This document shows, in pieces, positions 44,900 to 53,098 of a DNA stretch of 64,000 bases. Within the stretch, counting starts at the first letter, position 1; the number at the start of each line of letters is the position of its first letter. This DNA comes from Tunicatimonas pelagia (GTDB lineage Bacteria > Bacteroidota > Bacteroidia > Cytophagales > Cyclobacteriaceae). The stretch lies in contig NZ_CP120683.1 of assembly GCF_030506325.1 (NCBI RefSeq), positions 868,001 through 932,000 on the forward strand. The letters are read 5' to 3'. The position numbers were made by a program, and so were the translations under genes. The notes under the pieces are model-generated. The model did no database searches. It had not been told where the DNA came from and saw only the letters and a program-made list of their open reading frames with translations.

Positions 44900-46213
44900 A
44901 TGAAAACGGGCCGAAGAATAAGTCAAAACCGATTAATCCTCATCTGTCTTACTTCTTTGCTGATACCAGCGGGGTGTGCTTATTTTTTACTTTATTCTTC
45001 TGAAACATGGCGCGACGAAGCGGCGGCATTATTATTTCTAGGTTGGGGGAGTATCGCTCTCCTTTACCTAAGAAAGAAACTTCAGCCTTGGCAGAAGCTG
45101 GTCTCAATTGCTAGTGACCCTACACAAGGAACCACGTCTACTGACGAACTTGAGGTAGCAGCCACTGGCTTAGTTCGGGAGCAACACGAGCTAGCAGAAT
45201 CGCTACGCCGAAACCACCGAAGCCTAAAAAATGCTACCGCCCTTATTAGGGATATTGAAGCGGGTAAATTAGATACGGCTGACATTCTTAACGAAGAGGT
45301 AAATAGTAGTTCTGAAGATGGAATCGTAGCCGCCCTGTTGAGTTTACGGAAACAGATGGTTGAGATTGCCGATAATGAAAAAGAGCGTCGCTGGACTAAC
45401 GAAGGACTAACGAAATTTATTGATATTCTCCGCTCCCAAAACCGCGAAGTAAACAAACTGGCCGACCAAATTCTTTCCAATCTGGTAAAATACGTAGGGG
45501 CTAATCAAGGAGGGTTATATATTTTCGATGAAGACGAAAATCGTTTAAAACTAATTGCTTGCTACGCCTTTGATAAGAAAAAGCACGTGGAACAGCAAAT
45601 TCAGCCGGGTCAGGGCTTAATTGGACAGACTTTCGTAGAGAAGAAGCACCTATTACTCACCAATGTTCCAGAAGAGTATGTGAAAATCACATCGGGGCTG
45701 GGCGAAGCTAATCCTCGCTGCGTGCTTATTCTTCCGGTTATGTTGAATGGGGAGGTGTTTGGTATTCTGGAACTAGCTTCATTTACCGTCTTTTTACCGT
45801 ATCAAATTGCCTTTCTGGAAAGGCTGTGTGAGAGCATTGCTGCCACGGTCTCAGCCGCCAACGTACAGCAAAAAACCAATCAATTACTGGCCGATAGCCA
45901 GCAGGCTGCGGAGGAAATGCAAGCTCAGGAGGAAGAGATTCGGCAAAACATGGAAGAGCTGGAGGCCACACAGGAGGAAATGGCTCGCAAGCAAATTGAA
46001 CTCGAGAAAATAAAGGAAACGCTGGAAAAGAAAAATAAAGAAATTGAAGAAGTAAGCCAACGAGAGCGCACCCGGGCTGATGCTAAAATAAAAGCTCAGA
46101 AAAACACTATGCTGAAAGCAGTAGAAACCTATAAAGTAAAAGAGCAGGAGCTAAAAGCTGCTCTATCTGAAAAAGAAGAAGAACTCAGTAAACTTATTCA
46201 ATCACAAAATTAA
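44900..46213 (+). CDS. Membrane-anchored GAF-domain sensor with C-terminal coiled coil
   Basis: 437 residues from the ATG at 44900, 14 bases after the P450 stop; an upstream in-frame start at 44816 would overlap the P450. Two membrane segments (about 13-32 and 40-56) are followed by a HAMP-like helix region (about 60-165), a GAF domain (about 180-330, KYVGANQGGLYIFDED, GQGLIGQTFVEK, VLILPVMLNGEVFGILELAS) and a long Glu/Lys-rich coiled coil (about 345-437). There is no kinase or cyclase output, so the coiled coil presumably engages a partner. Confidence 0.85.
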   Translation: MKTGRRISQNRLILICLTSLLIPAGCAYFLLYSSETWRDEAAALLFLGWGSIALLYLRKKLQPWQKLVSIASDPTQGTTSTDELEVAATGLVREQHELAESLRRNHRSLKNATALIRDIEAGKLDTADILNEEVNSSSEDGIVAALLSLRKQMVEIADNEKERRWTNEGLTKFIDILRSQNREVNKLADQILSNLVKYVGANQGGLYIFDEDENRLKLIACYAFDKKKHVEQQIQPGQGLIGQTFVEKKHLLLTNVPEEYVKITSGLGEANPRCVLILPVMLNGEVFGILELASFTVFLPYQIAFLERLCESIAATVSAANVQQKTNQLLADSQQAAEEMQAQEEEIRQNMEELEATQEEMARKQIELEKIKETLEKKNKEIEEVSQRERTRADAKIKAQKNTMLKAVETYKVKEQELKAALSEKEEELSKLIQSQN

Positions 46214-46220
46214 TAGTCGT

Positions 46221-46613
46221 ATGATTCATCTTGATGAAAATTATCTGCAAGTTCGGTACGAAGAAGAAGTACCGTGTGTTGTTATGGAGTGGAAGGAATT
46301 TGCCACTAGCGAAGAATTTCGCACTGGCCTAAATAAAGGGCTATCGCTGTTAACTGATAAAGGCACCGAAAACTGGTTAGCTGACCTGCGAAAAATGGAC
46401 GTTATTGATCCTGAAGATGAAAAGTGGAGTAATGAAGATTGGTTTCCCCGCGCTCTAGCGGGTGGAGTGAAGAAAATGGCTCTTATTCCGTCAGAAGATG
46501 TTTTTAATAGCCTTTCGGTAGAAAATATTATGAGTGAGGTAGCTAATACCGATCTGGTAATTCACTACTTTGAAGATCCAGATGAAGCCAAATCGTGGCT
46601 GGCATCTAATTAG
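46221..46613 (+). CDS. SpoIIAA/STAS-like small protein
   Basis: 130 residues, soluble. The layout (VVMEWKEFATSEEFRTGLNKGL, NWLADLRKMDVIDPEDEKW, VKKMALIPSEDVFNSLSVENI, FEDPDEAKSWL) matches the SpoIIAA-like/STAS-related fold found in Bacteroidota signalling proteins. It starts 7 bases after the GAF protein and is probably its partner. The operon is P450, GAF sensor, STAS-like protein. Confidence 0.75.
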   Translation: MIHLDENYLQVRYEEEVPCVVMEWKEFATSEEFRTGLNKGLSLLTDKGTENWLADLRKMDVIDPEDEKWSNEDWFPRALAGGVKKMALIPSEDVFNSLSVENIMSEVANTDLVIHYFEDPDEAKSWLASN

Positions 46614-46627
46614 CGTAAATACTTAAG

Positions 46628-46659
46628 CCCATCTGACGCATAGCTTGGAGTCAGATGGG
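46628..46659. terminator. Bidirectional terminator hairpin
   Basis: Perfect 10-bp stem CCCATCTGAC/GTCAGATGGG (46628-46637 and 46650-46659) between the convergent STAS-like and beta-barrel genes. T-runs are weak on both strands (TAATTTC on plus). Confidence 0.6.
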
Positions 46660-46674
46660 TAATTTCATCTACTT

Positions 46675-47976
46675 TCAATTGGCTTTGTACTTCTCATAGG
46701 CCTTCTTCCGACCAATAAATTGTACCCACTGGATAAAATTGAATTCCAGGTGGTCAAACATCATTTTGTCCCCTTCTATTTCTAAGTGTAAGTCAGGTAT
46801 CCAGCGTAAATTGGTGCGAAGCAAACTGGTACCCGTCTTGGTTACGCGAATGTCCCAACCAAATATTAGCCCCAAAACTGGTTTGGTTTCTTGATACTCA
46901 GTTCCGTTCACGTTAGCTCTAAGGCTTTCCATAGAGCCAGTTACGCCGACAAACGGCACAAACCCTAACCAGTTGAATAGATTTTTATAGGTTTCCAGCA
47001 TGAAAGAGTAACGCCTTAGGCGAATCTCGGTATCAAATCCGGCTAAGCGGTCTCCCAACGTCCGAAATGATAGCCCTACGTTCATATCTGGTTTGTGAAA
47101 AAACCTTCCGAAGGTAAGGTCTGGCATAAAACCACTAGAGTATTGGTCGTACAAGAAGGGAAACTGATTTTCTAAATATGCTGACTTTGACATCTGAAGT
47201 CCTGCCGATGGTCCAACTCCCCAATACCACGCACTCAGTCGATTTTCCTGTTTCAGCACATGGTACTTGTGGTTAAGGTTCCGAACTGCTTGAGGGCTCC
47301 TGGAAGATTCCCCCGTATCCCAGTAGCGTAAGAAGCTCAGATTGAAAGAAACCGGATTGAAAGTGGTTGTTCCAGCCTGGGTTGGAGAAATGTAATAATC
47401 AATTTCATCTCGAAATTGATAGTAAGCTGAAGCAGATAGTAAATACTTATCGGTAGCATACGTAGCTCCAAATTGCAACGGAGTAATCATTCTACTGTAA
47501 CGAGGGCTTCCTTCAGTATACTCATCTTCGTTGAGCAGATGCTGGTACGTGAAGCTACGAAAACTAATACCCAGAAATGGGCTTATCCGTTTTGGTTGCA
47601 ATTTCATAGGGTAGAGTCGCATACCCGTTTCTATCCCGTGGGTGTACGAAAGCTCATCAAAAAGGTCGGGCGTGCTTTGCAGCGCTAAAAACGAAAGTGG
47701 AAAAGTAACGTAAAAGTCGGCGTGCCCCCAGAAGTGGATGCCTCCGATAGTTAGGCGCGGAATGAATGTATTGCCAAACGATGTTTGTTGAAGCGTACCT
47801 TCTTGAAGATACTCTGTACTACCGCCCGGTAGTGCTAAGAGGTCTCCGCCCAAGGTGAGCCAGGCAAATTTGGTACTACGCTCAATGTACTCTTGCGTGT
47901 AAACAGTGGTATCGACCTGAGCTTGAGCACACAACAGCCAAAATAAACCAAGGATTAGGAGGGTAAATCTTTTCAT
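46675..47976 (-). CDS. Outer membrane beta-barrel protein, hypothetical
   Basis: 433 residues. A signal peptide (MKRFTLLILGLFWLLCAQAQ) is followed by alternating hydrophobic strands with aromatic girdles throughout (for example FIPRLTIGGIHFWGHADFY, ISPFLGISFRSFTYQ, LLSASAYYQF, VPFVGVTGSM), which fits an integral barrel of perhaps 14-18 strands. No plug or OmpA domain. The cargo or partner is unknown. It is transcribed alone. Confidence 0.65.
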   Translation of the reverse strand: MKRFTLLILGLFWLLCAQAQVDTTVYTQEYIERSTKFAWLTLGGDLLALPGGSTEYLQEGTLQQTSFGNTFIPRLTIGGIHFWGHADFYVTFPLSFLALQSTPDLFDELSYTHGIETGMRLYPMKLQPKRISPFLGISFRSFTYQHLLNEDEYTEGSPRYSRMITPLQFGATYATDKYLLSASAYYQFRDEIDYYISPTQAGTTTFNPVSFNLSFLRYWDTGESSRSPQAVRNLNHKYHVLKQENRLSAWYWGVGPSAGLQMSKSAYLENQFPFLYDQYSSGFMPDLTFGRFFHKPDMNVGLSFRTLGDRLAGFDTEIRLRRYSFMLETYKNLFNWLGFVPFVGVTGSMESLRANVNGTEYQETKPVLGLIFGWDIRVTKTGTSLLRTNLRWIPDLHLEIEGDKMMFDHLEFNFIQWVQFIGRKKAYEKYKAN

Positions 47977-48020
47977 TTCTATTGTATAGTAGTAAAATGA
48001 AAGAACTTACTCTGGCAAAA

Positions 48021-48989
48021 TTAGTTTTTACCAAACAAAGAATCTACGAATTCCATTTTATTGAAGACCTGTAAGTCTTCCATTTTCTCCCCCACGCCGA
48101 TGTATCGTACCGGAATTTTAAACTGATCGGAAATACCAATGACTACCCCCCCTTTGGCTGAGCCATCTAGTTTGGTAATTGCCAGAGCGGTCACTTCGGT
48201 GGCTTTGGTAAACTCCCGGGCTTGAAGGAAGGCATTTTGTCCGGTACTACCATCCAGGACTAGCAGCACTTCATGCGGAGCCTCGGGCACAAACTTTTGA
48301 ATAACTCGCTTAATTTTAGAGAGCTCATTCATCAGGTTCACTTTGTTGTGCAAACGCCCGGCAGTATCTACAATTACTAAGTCGGCCTGTTGCGCTACTC
48401 CTTGCTTTACCGCATCGTACGCTACTGAAGCTGGGTCAGTATTCATTCCGTGCGAGACGACGGGCACATCCACCCGCTCACCCCAGAGTTTGAGCTGATC
48501 TACGGCTGCCGCCCGAAAAGTATCAGCCGCGCCCAGCACTACGTTTTTTCCCTTTTTCTTAAACTGATAGGCCAGTTTTCCAATAGTTGTGGTCTTCCCC
48601 ACTCCGTTAACCCCTACTACCAAAATTACGTGAGGTTGGTGACCTTCAGGAATACGAAAATCGTTGGCTTGGGTAGTGGTATACGAATCGTCGGCTTCAG
48701 TAAGTAAGGCAGCAATTTCTTCCCGCAGAATACGGTCTAGTTCGGAGGTGTTAAGGTATTTATCACGGGCAACCCGGGCTTCAATCCGATCAATAATTTT
48801 TACCATTGTATCTACACCCACATCGCTAGTCACCAGTATTTGCTCCAGTTCATCGAGCACCTCTTCATCGACGGTAGCTTTTCCCGCAATGGCTTTACCC
48901 ATTTTCTCAAAAAAACTTTGCTTCGATTTTTCTAGCCCTTTGTCTAGGGTTTCCTTTTTATCTTTAGAAAATAAGCCAAAAAGTGCCAT
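48021..48989 (-). CDS. ftsY: Signal recognition particle receptor FtsY
   Basis: 322 residues from the ATG at 48989 (MALFGLFSKDKKETLDKGLEK, a typical start); the frame extends upstream into intergenic words and is rejected. N domain, then the GTPase with VGVNGVGKTTTIGKLA, GAADTFRAAAVDQL, DTAGRLHNKVNLMNEL and TKLDGSAKGG. It is the membrane receptor for Ffh, encoded in this window at 15259-16584. The short N-terminus lacks the long acidic A domain of enteric FtsY. Confidence 0.96.
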   Translation of the reverse strand: MALFGLFSKDKKETLDKGLEKSKQSFFEKMGKAIAGKATVDEEVLDELEQILVTSDVGVDTMVKIIDRIEARVARDKYLNTSELDRILREEIAALLTEADDSYTTTQANDFRIPEGHQPHVILVVGVNGVGKTTTIGKLAYQFKKKGKNVVLGAADTFRAAAVDQLKLWGERVDVPVVSHGMNTDPASVAYDAVKQGVAQQADLVIVDTAGRLHNKVNLMNELSKIKRVIQKFVPEAPHEVLLVLDGSTGQNAFLQAREFTKATEVTALAITKLDGSAKGGVVIGISDQFKIPVRYIGVGEKMEDLQVFNKMEFVDSLFGKN

Positions 48990-49095
48990 GCTAGTTGAAA
49001 ATTGATAATGAATAATGGAAAATTGATAAGCGCAGCTATATCTACAAGAAATCAATTTTCGCTTAGTTTACAATAGTAAACCTTACTCAAAGGTA

Positions 49096-49119
49096 AATAA
49101 AAAAAGCCCTAAACGGGCT
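49096..49119 (-). terminator. Terminator of the L28-L33-DUF4295 operon
   Basis: Stem AGCCC/GGGCT (49105-49109 and 49115-49119) followed on the minus strand by TTTTTTT. It lies 30 bases after the DUF4295 stop. Confidence 0.85.
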
Positions 49120-49148
49120 AAATCACTTTACGGTAAAACGAAGAAAGT

Positions 49149-49301
49149 CTATTTCTTAAAATGCTCTTTCACGCTATCTACCGGAACCATTTCTTCCTTA
49201 AAGGTATACGCCCCGGTTTTATCTGACTTCACCGCTTTAATTACTTTGGCAAAGCCTTTACCAGTATTAGATCGCAGGGTTGCAACGGTTTTCTTAGCCA
49301 T
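49149..49301 (-). CDS. DUF4295 family small protein
   Basis: 50 residues (MAKKTVATLRSNTGKGFAKV, then IKAVKSDKTGAYTFKEE, ending VKEHFKK). It is basic and starts 2 bases after the L33 stop. DUF4295 proteins occur in Bacteroidota directly after rpmB-rpmG and are probably ribosome-associated; the exact role is unknown. It is too short for many gene finders, but the reading frame, the shared MAKK start with L33 and the terminator directly beyond support it. Confidence 0.93.
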   Translation of the reverse strand: MAKKTVATLRSNTGKGFAKVIKAVKSDKTGAYTFKEEMVPVDSVKEHFKK

Positions 49302-49303
49302 AA

Positions 49304-49492
49304 TTATTTAATCTCTTTGTGAACAGTATATTTTTTCAAAACAGGATTGTACTTCTTACGCTCCATTCGTTCTGGAGTGTTTTTCCGATTTTTAGTAGTA
49401 ATGTAGCGGGAAGTACCGGGTTGACCGCTATTTTTATGTTCGGTGCATTCTAGAATTACCTGAATGCGGTTACCTTTTCCTTTCTTAGCCAT
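49304..49492 (-). CDS. rpmG: 50S ribosomal protein L33
   Basis: 62 residues. Matches L33: [43 protein letters not shown], ending with a KKYTVHKE tail. The usual zinc-binding cysteine pairs are absent apart from one Cys, so it is the zinc-free form. Second gene of the L28-L33-DUF4295 operon. Confidence 0.97.
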   Translation of the reverse strand: MAKKGKGNRIQVILECTEHKNSGQPGTSRYITTKNRKNTPERMERKKYNPVLKKYTVHKEIK

Positions 49493-49515
49493 AGTCGGTA
49501 ATCGTTATAGAGTTG

Positions 49516-49755
49516 CTAGATTTGTGAGGTTCCTTTGGCTCGAGCCTCTTTTAGCACGGCAGTGATACCGTTTTTGTTAATCGTTCGCAACGTAGAAGTT
49601 GCTACACGAATGGTGACCCACTTATCTTCTTCAGGCAGATAAAACCGCTTGCGCTGCAAGTTAGGGGAAAATTTCCGCTTGGTTTTATTATTCGCCTTCG
49701 ATACGTTATTTCCCACGCGAGGACGCTTACCGGAAATCTGACAAACCTTAGACAT
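49516..49755 (-). CDS. rpmB: 50S ribosomal protein L28
   Basis: 79 residues. [34 protein letters not shown] and [11 protein letters not shown]-type text identify L28. The CXXXG zinc-like pair is incomplete (one Cys). First gene of the operon, 23 bases before L33. Confidence 0.97.
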   Translation of the reverse strand: MSKVCQISGKRPRVGNNVSKANNKTKRKFSPNLQRKRFYLPEEDKWVTIRVATSTLRTINKNGITAVLKEARAKGTSQI

Positions 49756-49885
49756 AATTTATATTTTTCTCGTCTTCTAAATTCAGGGTTGCAAATATCT
49801 GAAATTCTCTTTAGAAAGAAAAATCCACCTATTTGTTTTTCATTCAGTATTAAGCAAATTTGTAAAGTAATAGTTCACATTGACC

Positions 49886-50018
49886 TGTGTTAGAGTGTTA
49901 TGGTGTTTGGGTGTTATGGTGTTTGGGTGTTATGGTTTTTATATTTTGATTTTACACGAACACTCTAACACCAAAACACTACGCACCTTAACACCAAGCA
50001 CTATAGCACCTAAACACT
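49886..50018. repeat. Long imperfect inverted repeat of GTGTTxGG words upstream of rocD
   Basis: The left arm (49886-49938) includes two tandem copies of the 16-mer GGTGTTTGGGTGTTAT. The right arm (49954-50018) is the inverted equivalent, with ACACTCTAACACC and AACACCAAGCACT type words, and GTGTTAGAGTGTTA at the left pairs with the AACACTCTAACAC at the right. It lies between divergent rpmB and rocD. Confidence 0.6.
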
Positions 50019-50025
50019 AAACCCC

Positions 50026-51258
50026 ATGATAGAAACAAAATCAACCACCTCAGAAATAATCGCACTAGAAGAAAAATACGGAGCGCATAATTATCATCCG
50101 CTACCGGTGGTACTGACTCGCGGAGAAGGCGTACTGGTTTAGGACGTAGAAGGCCGACAGTACTACGACTTCCTTTCGGCCTACAGTGCCGTGAATCAGG
50201 GACACTGCCATCCGCGCATTGTGCGAGCACTTACTGAACAAGCCCAACGGCTTACGCTAACTTCTCGCGCTTTTTACAACGATACGCTCGGCCGTTACGA
50301 AAAATTTATTACCGAACTATTTGACTACGACCGGGTGCTGCCGATGAATACCGGAGTAGAAGGCGGTGAAACGGCGGTGAAACTGTGCCGAAAGTGGGCC
50401 TACGAAGTGAAGGGGGTACCGGCTAATCAGGCCAAAATTATTTTTGTGGAAGGCAACTTCTGGGGACGTACTTTGGGTGCGATCTCTTCTTCTACCGACC
50501 CCAGTAGTACCACCGGGTTCGGTCCGTTCATGCCGGGTTACGAAATTATTCCGTATAATGACTTAGCTGCGCTAGAAAATGCTTTACAAGATACTAACGT
50601 CGCTGGCTTTATGGTTGAACCCATTCAGGGCGAAGCCGGAGTTGTGGTACCAGATGCCGGGTATTTAAAACAGGCGTACGAGCTATGCCAAAAACACAAT
50701 GTATTATTTATTGCTGACGAGGTACAAACTGGCATTGCCCGCACCGGAAAACTGTACGCCTGCCAGCACGAAGATTTTCAGCCCGATATTCTGATTTTAG
50801 GAAAAGCCCTCTCGGGAGGGGTATTTCCGGTATCGGCGGTACTGGCTCGCGATGAAATTATGCTAACTATCAAGCCGGGTGAGCACGGTTCTACCTTCGG
50901 AGGTAATCCCCTCGCCTGCGAAGTGGCGATGGCCGCACTGAATGTAGTAATTGATGAGAACTTAGCCGAGCGAGCCGAAACACTGGGAAAAACTTTTCGG
51001 AAGCGAATGCAGCAACTAGTGGAGAAGCACGATCTGGTAAGTTTGGTTCGGGGCAAAGGCTTGCTGAATGCGGTGGTGATTAATGATGACCCCGAGAGTG
51101 AGACTGCCTGGAACATTTGTTTGAAGCTGAAAGAGAACGGACTATTAGCCAAACCAACCCACGGCAATATTATTCGCTTTGCTCCACCATTGGTAATCAC
51201 CGAAGCGCAACTGCACGAATGTTGCGACATTATTGAGAAGACACTGAGCGAATTTTGA
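50026..51258 (+). pseudogene. rocD: Ornithine aminotransferase gene interrupted by an amber codon
   Basis: The ATG at 50026 reads 38 codons (including [20 protein letters not shown]) to TAG at 50140-50142, then continues in the same frame to 51258 for 410 codons in all, the normal length. The stop replaces the Trp expected in the conserved [20 protein letters not shown] motif (TGG to TAG). The rest is intact: [41 protein letters not shown], the PLP lysine in [10 protein letters not shown], and [11 protein letters not shown]. The enzyme converts ornithine and 2-oxoglutarate to glutamate semialdehyde and glutamate. It may be a nonsense mutant or a base-calling error. Confidence 0.9.
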
Positions 51259-51292
51259 ACAGTTAGTTTCGGAAGGTGTTATATGAATAGCA

Positions 51293-52084
51293 GTGCAACA
51301 ACGTGCTGCTATTTTTTTATCTACACACTTCCTTCCGTTGGCATCAGTAAATCATCAAATCACTACCATTACTTTTCTTAAGTTTAAAGGATTAGAGCAA
51401 AAATGGTGGGCTATGCGCCAAATGCGAGACGCTAACGATGTTCTGAAATCAGTACCTGGGCTTTGCTTCTACAAATTACTCGGAAGCGGAGGAGGTAATG
51501 GGTTCAGCATTATTCCTGATACCAGTACTTACGCGTTGCTGTTAGTATGGGAAGACCGAACGTTTGCGGAAGCATTTTTTAAGCACCACCCCTATTGCTA
51601 CCGAGGTTCTATCAACACGCTTCACCAATGGACAGTTTTTCTGGAGGCGACCAAAGTGAGAGGCACTTGGCAGCAGCAGCAGCCGTTTTCAGTTCGGGAA
51701 TCGATGTTTCCGGATGGGCCAATAGCCGTGGTTACGCGGGCTACTATTCATCTTAAAAAATTATGGAGCTTCTGGAAAAATGTTCCGAAGGTTAGCGATC
51801 GTTTAAGGCAACACCAAGCAGGATTACTATTCTCCAAAGGTATTGGTGAATTTCCGCTAACCCAGCAAGCTACGTTCAGTCTGTGGAAAAGCCGGGATGC
51901 TATGGTACAGTATGCCTACCACAGTGCCAAACATCGAGAAATGATTAAGAAAACGAGACAGTTGGGTTGGTACCGGGAAGAGTTATTCGCCGAATTTACT
52001 CTTACAAAAGTCCGTGGCTACTGGCCCAATGTACCCGATCTTTCCGCCTACCTTCCTGATCAGCTATCCAATCGTAGTGCCTGA
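51293..52084 (+). CDS. Spheroidene monooxygenase (CrtA)-like protein
   Basis: 263 residues, GTG start chosen because no in-frame ATG precedes the conserved region. The features KWWAMRQM, GLCFYKLLGSGGGNGFS, PDTSTYALLLVWED and WTVFLEATKVRG match CrtA-like proteins of Bacteroidota, related to carotenoid 2-oxygenases. Here the role may be in carotenoid modification or may be unrelated; no other carotenoid genes are adjacent. It ends just before repeat copy 2. Confidence 0.75.
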   Translation: MQQRAAIFLSTHFLPLASVNHQITTITFLKFKGLEQKWWAMRQMRDANDVLKSVPGLCFYKLLGSGGGNGFSIIPDTSTYALLLVWEDRTFAEAFFKHHPYCYRGSINTLHQWTVFLEATKVRGTWQQQQPFSVRESMFPDGPIAVVTRATIHLKKLWSFWKNVPKVSDRLRQHQAGLLFSKGIGEFPLTQQATFSLWKSRDAMVQYAYHSAKHREMIKKTRQLGWYREELFAEFTLTKVRGYWPNVPDLSAYLPDQLSNRSA

Positions 52085-52136
52085 TGTAGCAAACAGATAT
52101 ACCATTGTGGTAATAAGCTTGAGGGGTTTTGGGTAT

Positions 52137-52213
52137 TAAACCTTATTCTGATAATTATTCACCCCGAGGTTCGTGTCGTCACGAACCTTAAAAGTTTATC
52201 GGAATATCCTCTA
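52137..52213 (-). repeat. 77-bp nested palindromic repeat, copy 2
   Basis: Inverted copy of 12663-12739, with 74 of 77 bases identical. The core stem reads CACGAACCTT and AAGGTTCGTG around a 4-base loop, with one G-T wobble in the outermost pair. It lies 52 bases after the CrtA-like stop and 42 bases before the PNP start, so it is part of the PNP leader. Confidence 0.85.
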
Positions 52214-52255
52214 TTGCTATTTTATTATCTTGCCAAAAACCTTCGTAACAATCTT

Positions 52256-53074
52256 ATGCTACAGCACCTTTCCGAAACGTACGAATACATATCTAAGTAC
52301 ATCACTGAACCGCCTCAAATAGGCATTATCTTAGGAACGGGATTAGGTCGTTTAGCTGAAGAAATTGAAACCGAGCATTTTTTTTCCTACTCCGACATTC
52401 CTCATTTTCCGGTGAGCACGGTAGAAACCCATTCGGGTCAGCTGATTTACGGTACACTAGGCGGTAAGCGCGTACTAGCCATGCAGGGTCGCTTCCATCA
52501 TTACGAAGGCTACACCATGCAGCAAATCACCTATCCGGTTCGGCTGATGCACCGCTTAGGGGTGAAAACGCTGTATATATCGAATGTAGCTGGAGCCATG
52601 AACCTCTCCTACAAAAAAGGTGATTTGGTACTGATTGACGATCATATCAACCTGCAAACCGCTAATCCGCTGACTGGTCCCAACTGGAATGATTTCGGCC
52701 CTCGCTTCCCCGATATGAGCGAACCTTACAATCAGGAGATGATTCATACTGCCCGGCAAATTGCGAAAGAAGAAGGATACCGGATTCATAAAGGAGTGTA
52801 CGTAGCTGTGCCTGGCCCCAACTTGGAAACTCGGGCCGAGTACCGTTTTCTGCGTACTATTGGAGCCGATTTAGTAGGAATGTCTACTGTACCCGAGGTA
52901 ATTGTAGCCAGACACCAAGGTATGAAAGTATTGGCTACTTCCATCATTACCGACATTGGCGACCCGGATAACCTGGAGCCCATTAGCGTACCAGAGATTA
53001 TTCAAATTGCAGGAGAAGCGGAGCCTAAACTAACCCGTTTGGTGTACCGAATAGTCAGTGAACATGATTTCTAA
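52256..53074 (+). CDS. Purine-nucleoside phosphorylase
   Basis: 272 residues from the ATG at 52256 (MLQHLSETYEYISKYITEPP); an upstream ATG at 52214 would begin at the edge of repeat copy 2 and is less likely. PNP signatures: GIILGTGLGRLAEEI, the phosphate loop VETHSGQL, GRFHHYEGY, SNVAGAMN, GPNLETRAEYR, and base-site GADLVGMSTVPEVI. It cleaves inosine and guanosine with phosphate for purine salvage. It is trimeric-type (low molecular mass). Confidence 0.95.
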   Translation: MLQHLSETYEYISKYITEPPQIGIILGTGLGRLAEEIETEHFFSYSDIPHFPVSTVETHSGQLIYGTLGGKRVLAMQGRFHHYEGYTMQQITYPVRLMHRLGVKTLYISNVAGAMNLSYKKGDLVLIDDHINLQTANPLTGPNWNDFGPRFPDMSEPYNQEMIHTARQIAKEEGYRIHKGVYVAVPGPNLETRAEYRFLRTIGADLVGMSTVPEVIVARHQGMKVLATSIITDIGDPDNLEPISVPEIIQIAGEAEPKLTRLVYRIVSEHDF

Positions 53075-53098
53075 ACTACCAACTAAACCTTACTTAAC

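Noticed and set aside
49886-50018. CRISPR array from the repeated 16-mers
   Set aside because: The units are directly adjacent without unique spacers, only two copies occur, and no cas gene is present.
50026-51258. Programmed recoding of TAG as tryptophan or another residue in rocD
   Set aside because: TAG is used as an ordinary stop elsewhere in the window and no recoding structure is visible; mutation or error is simpler.
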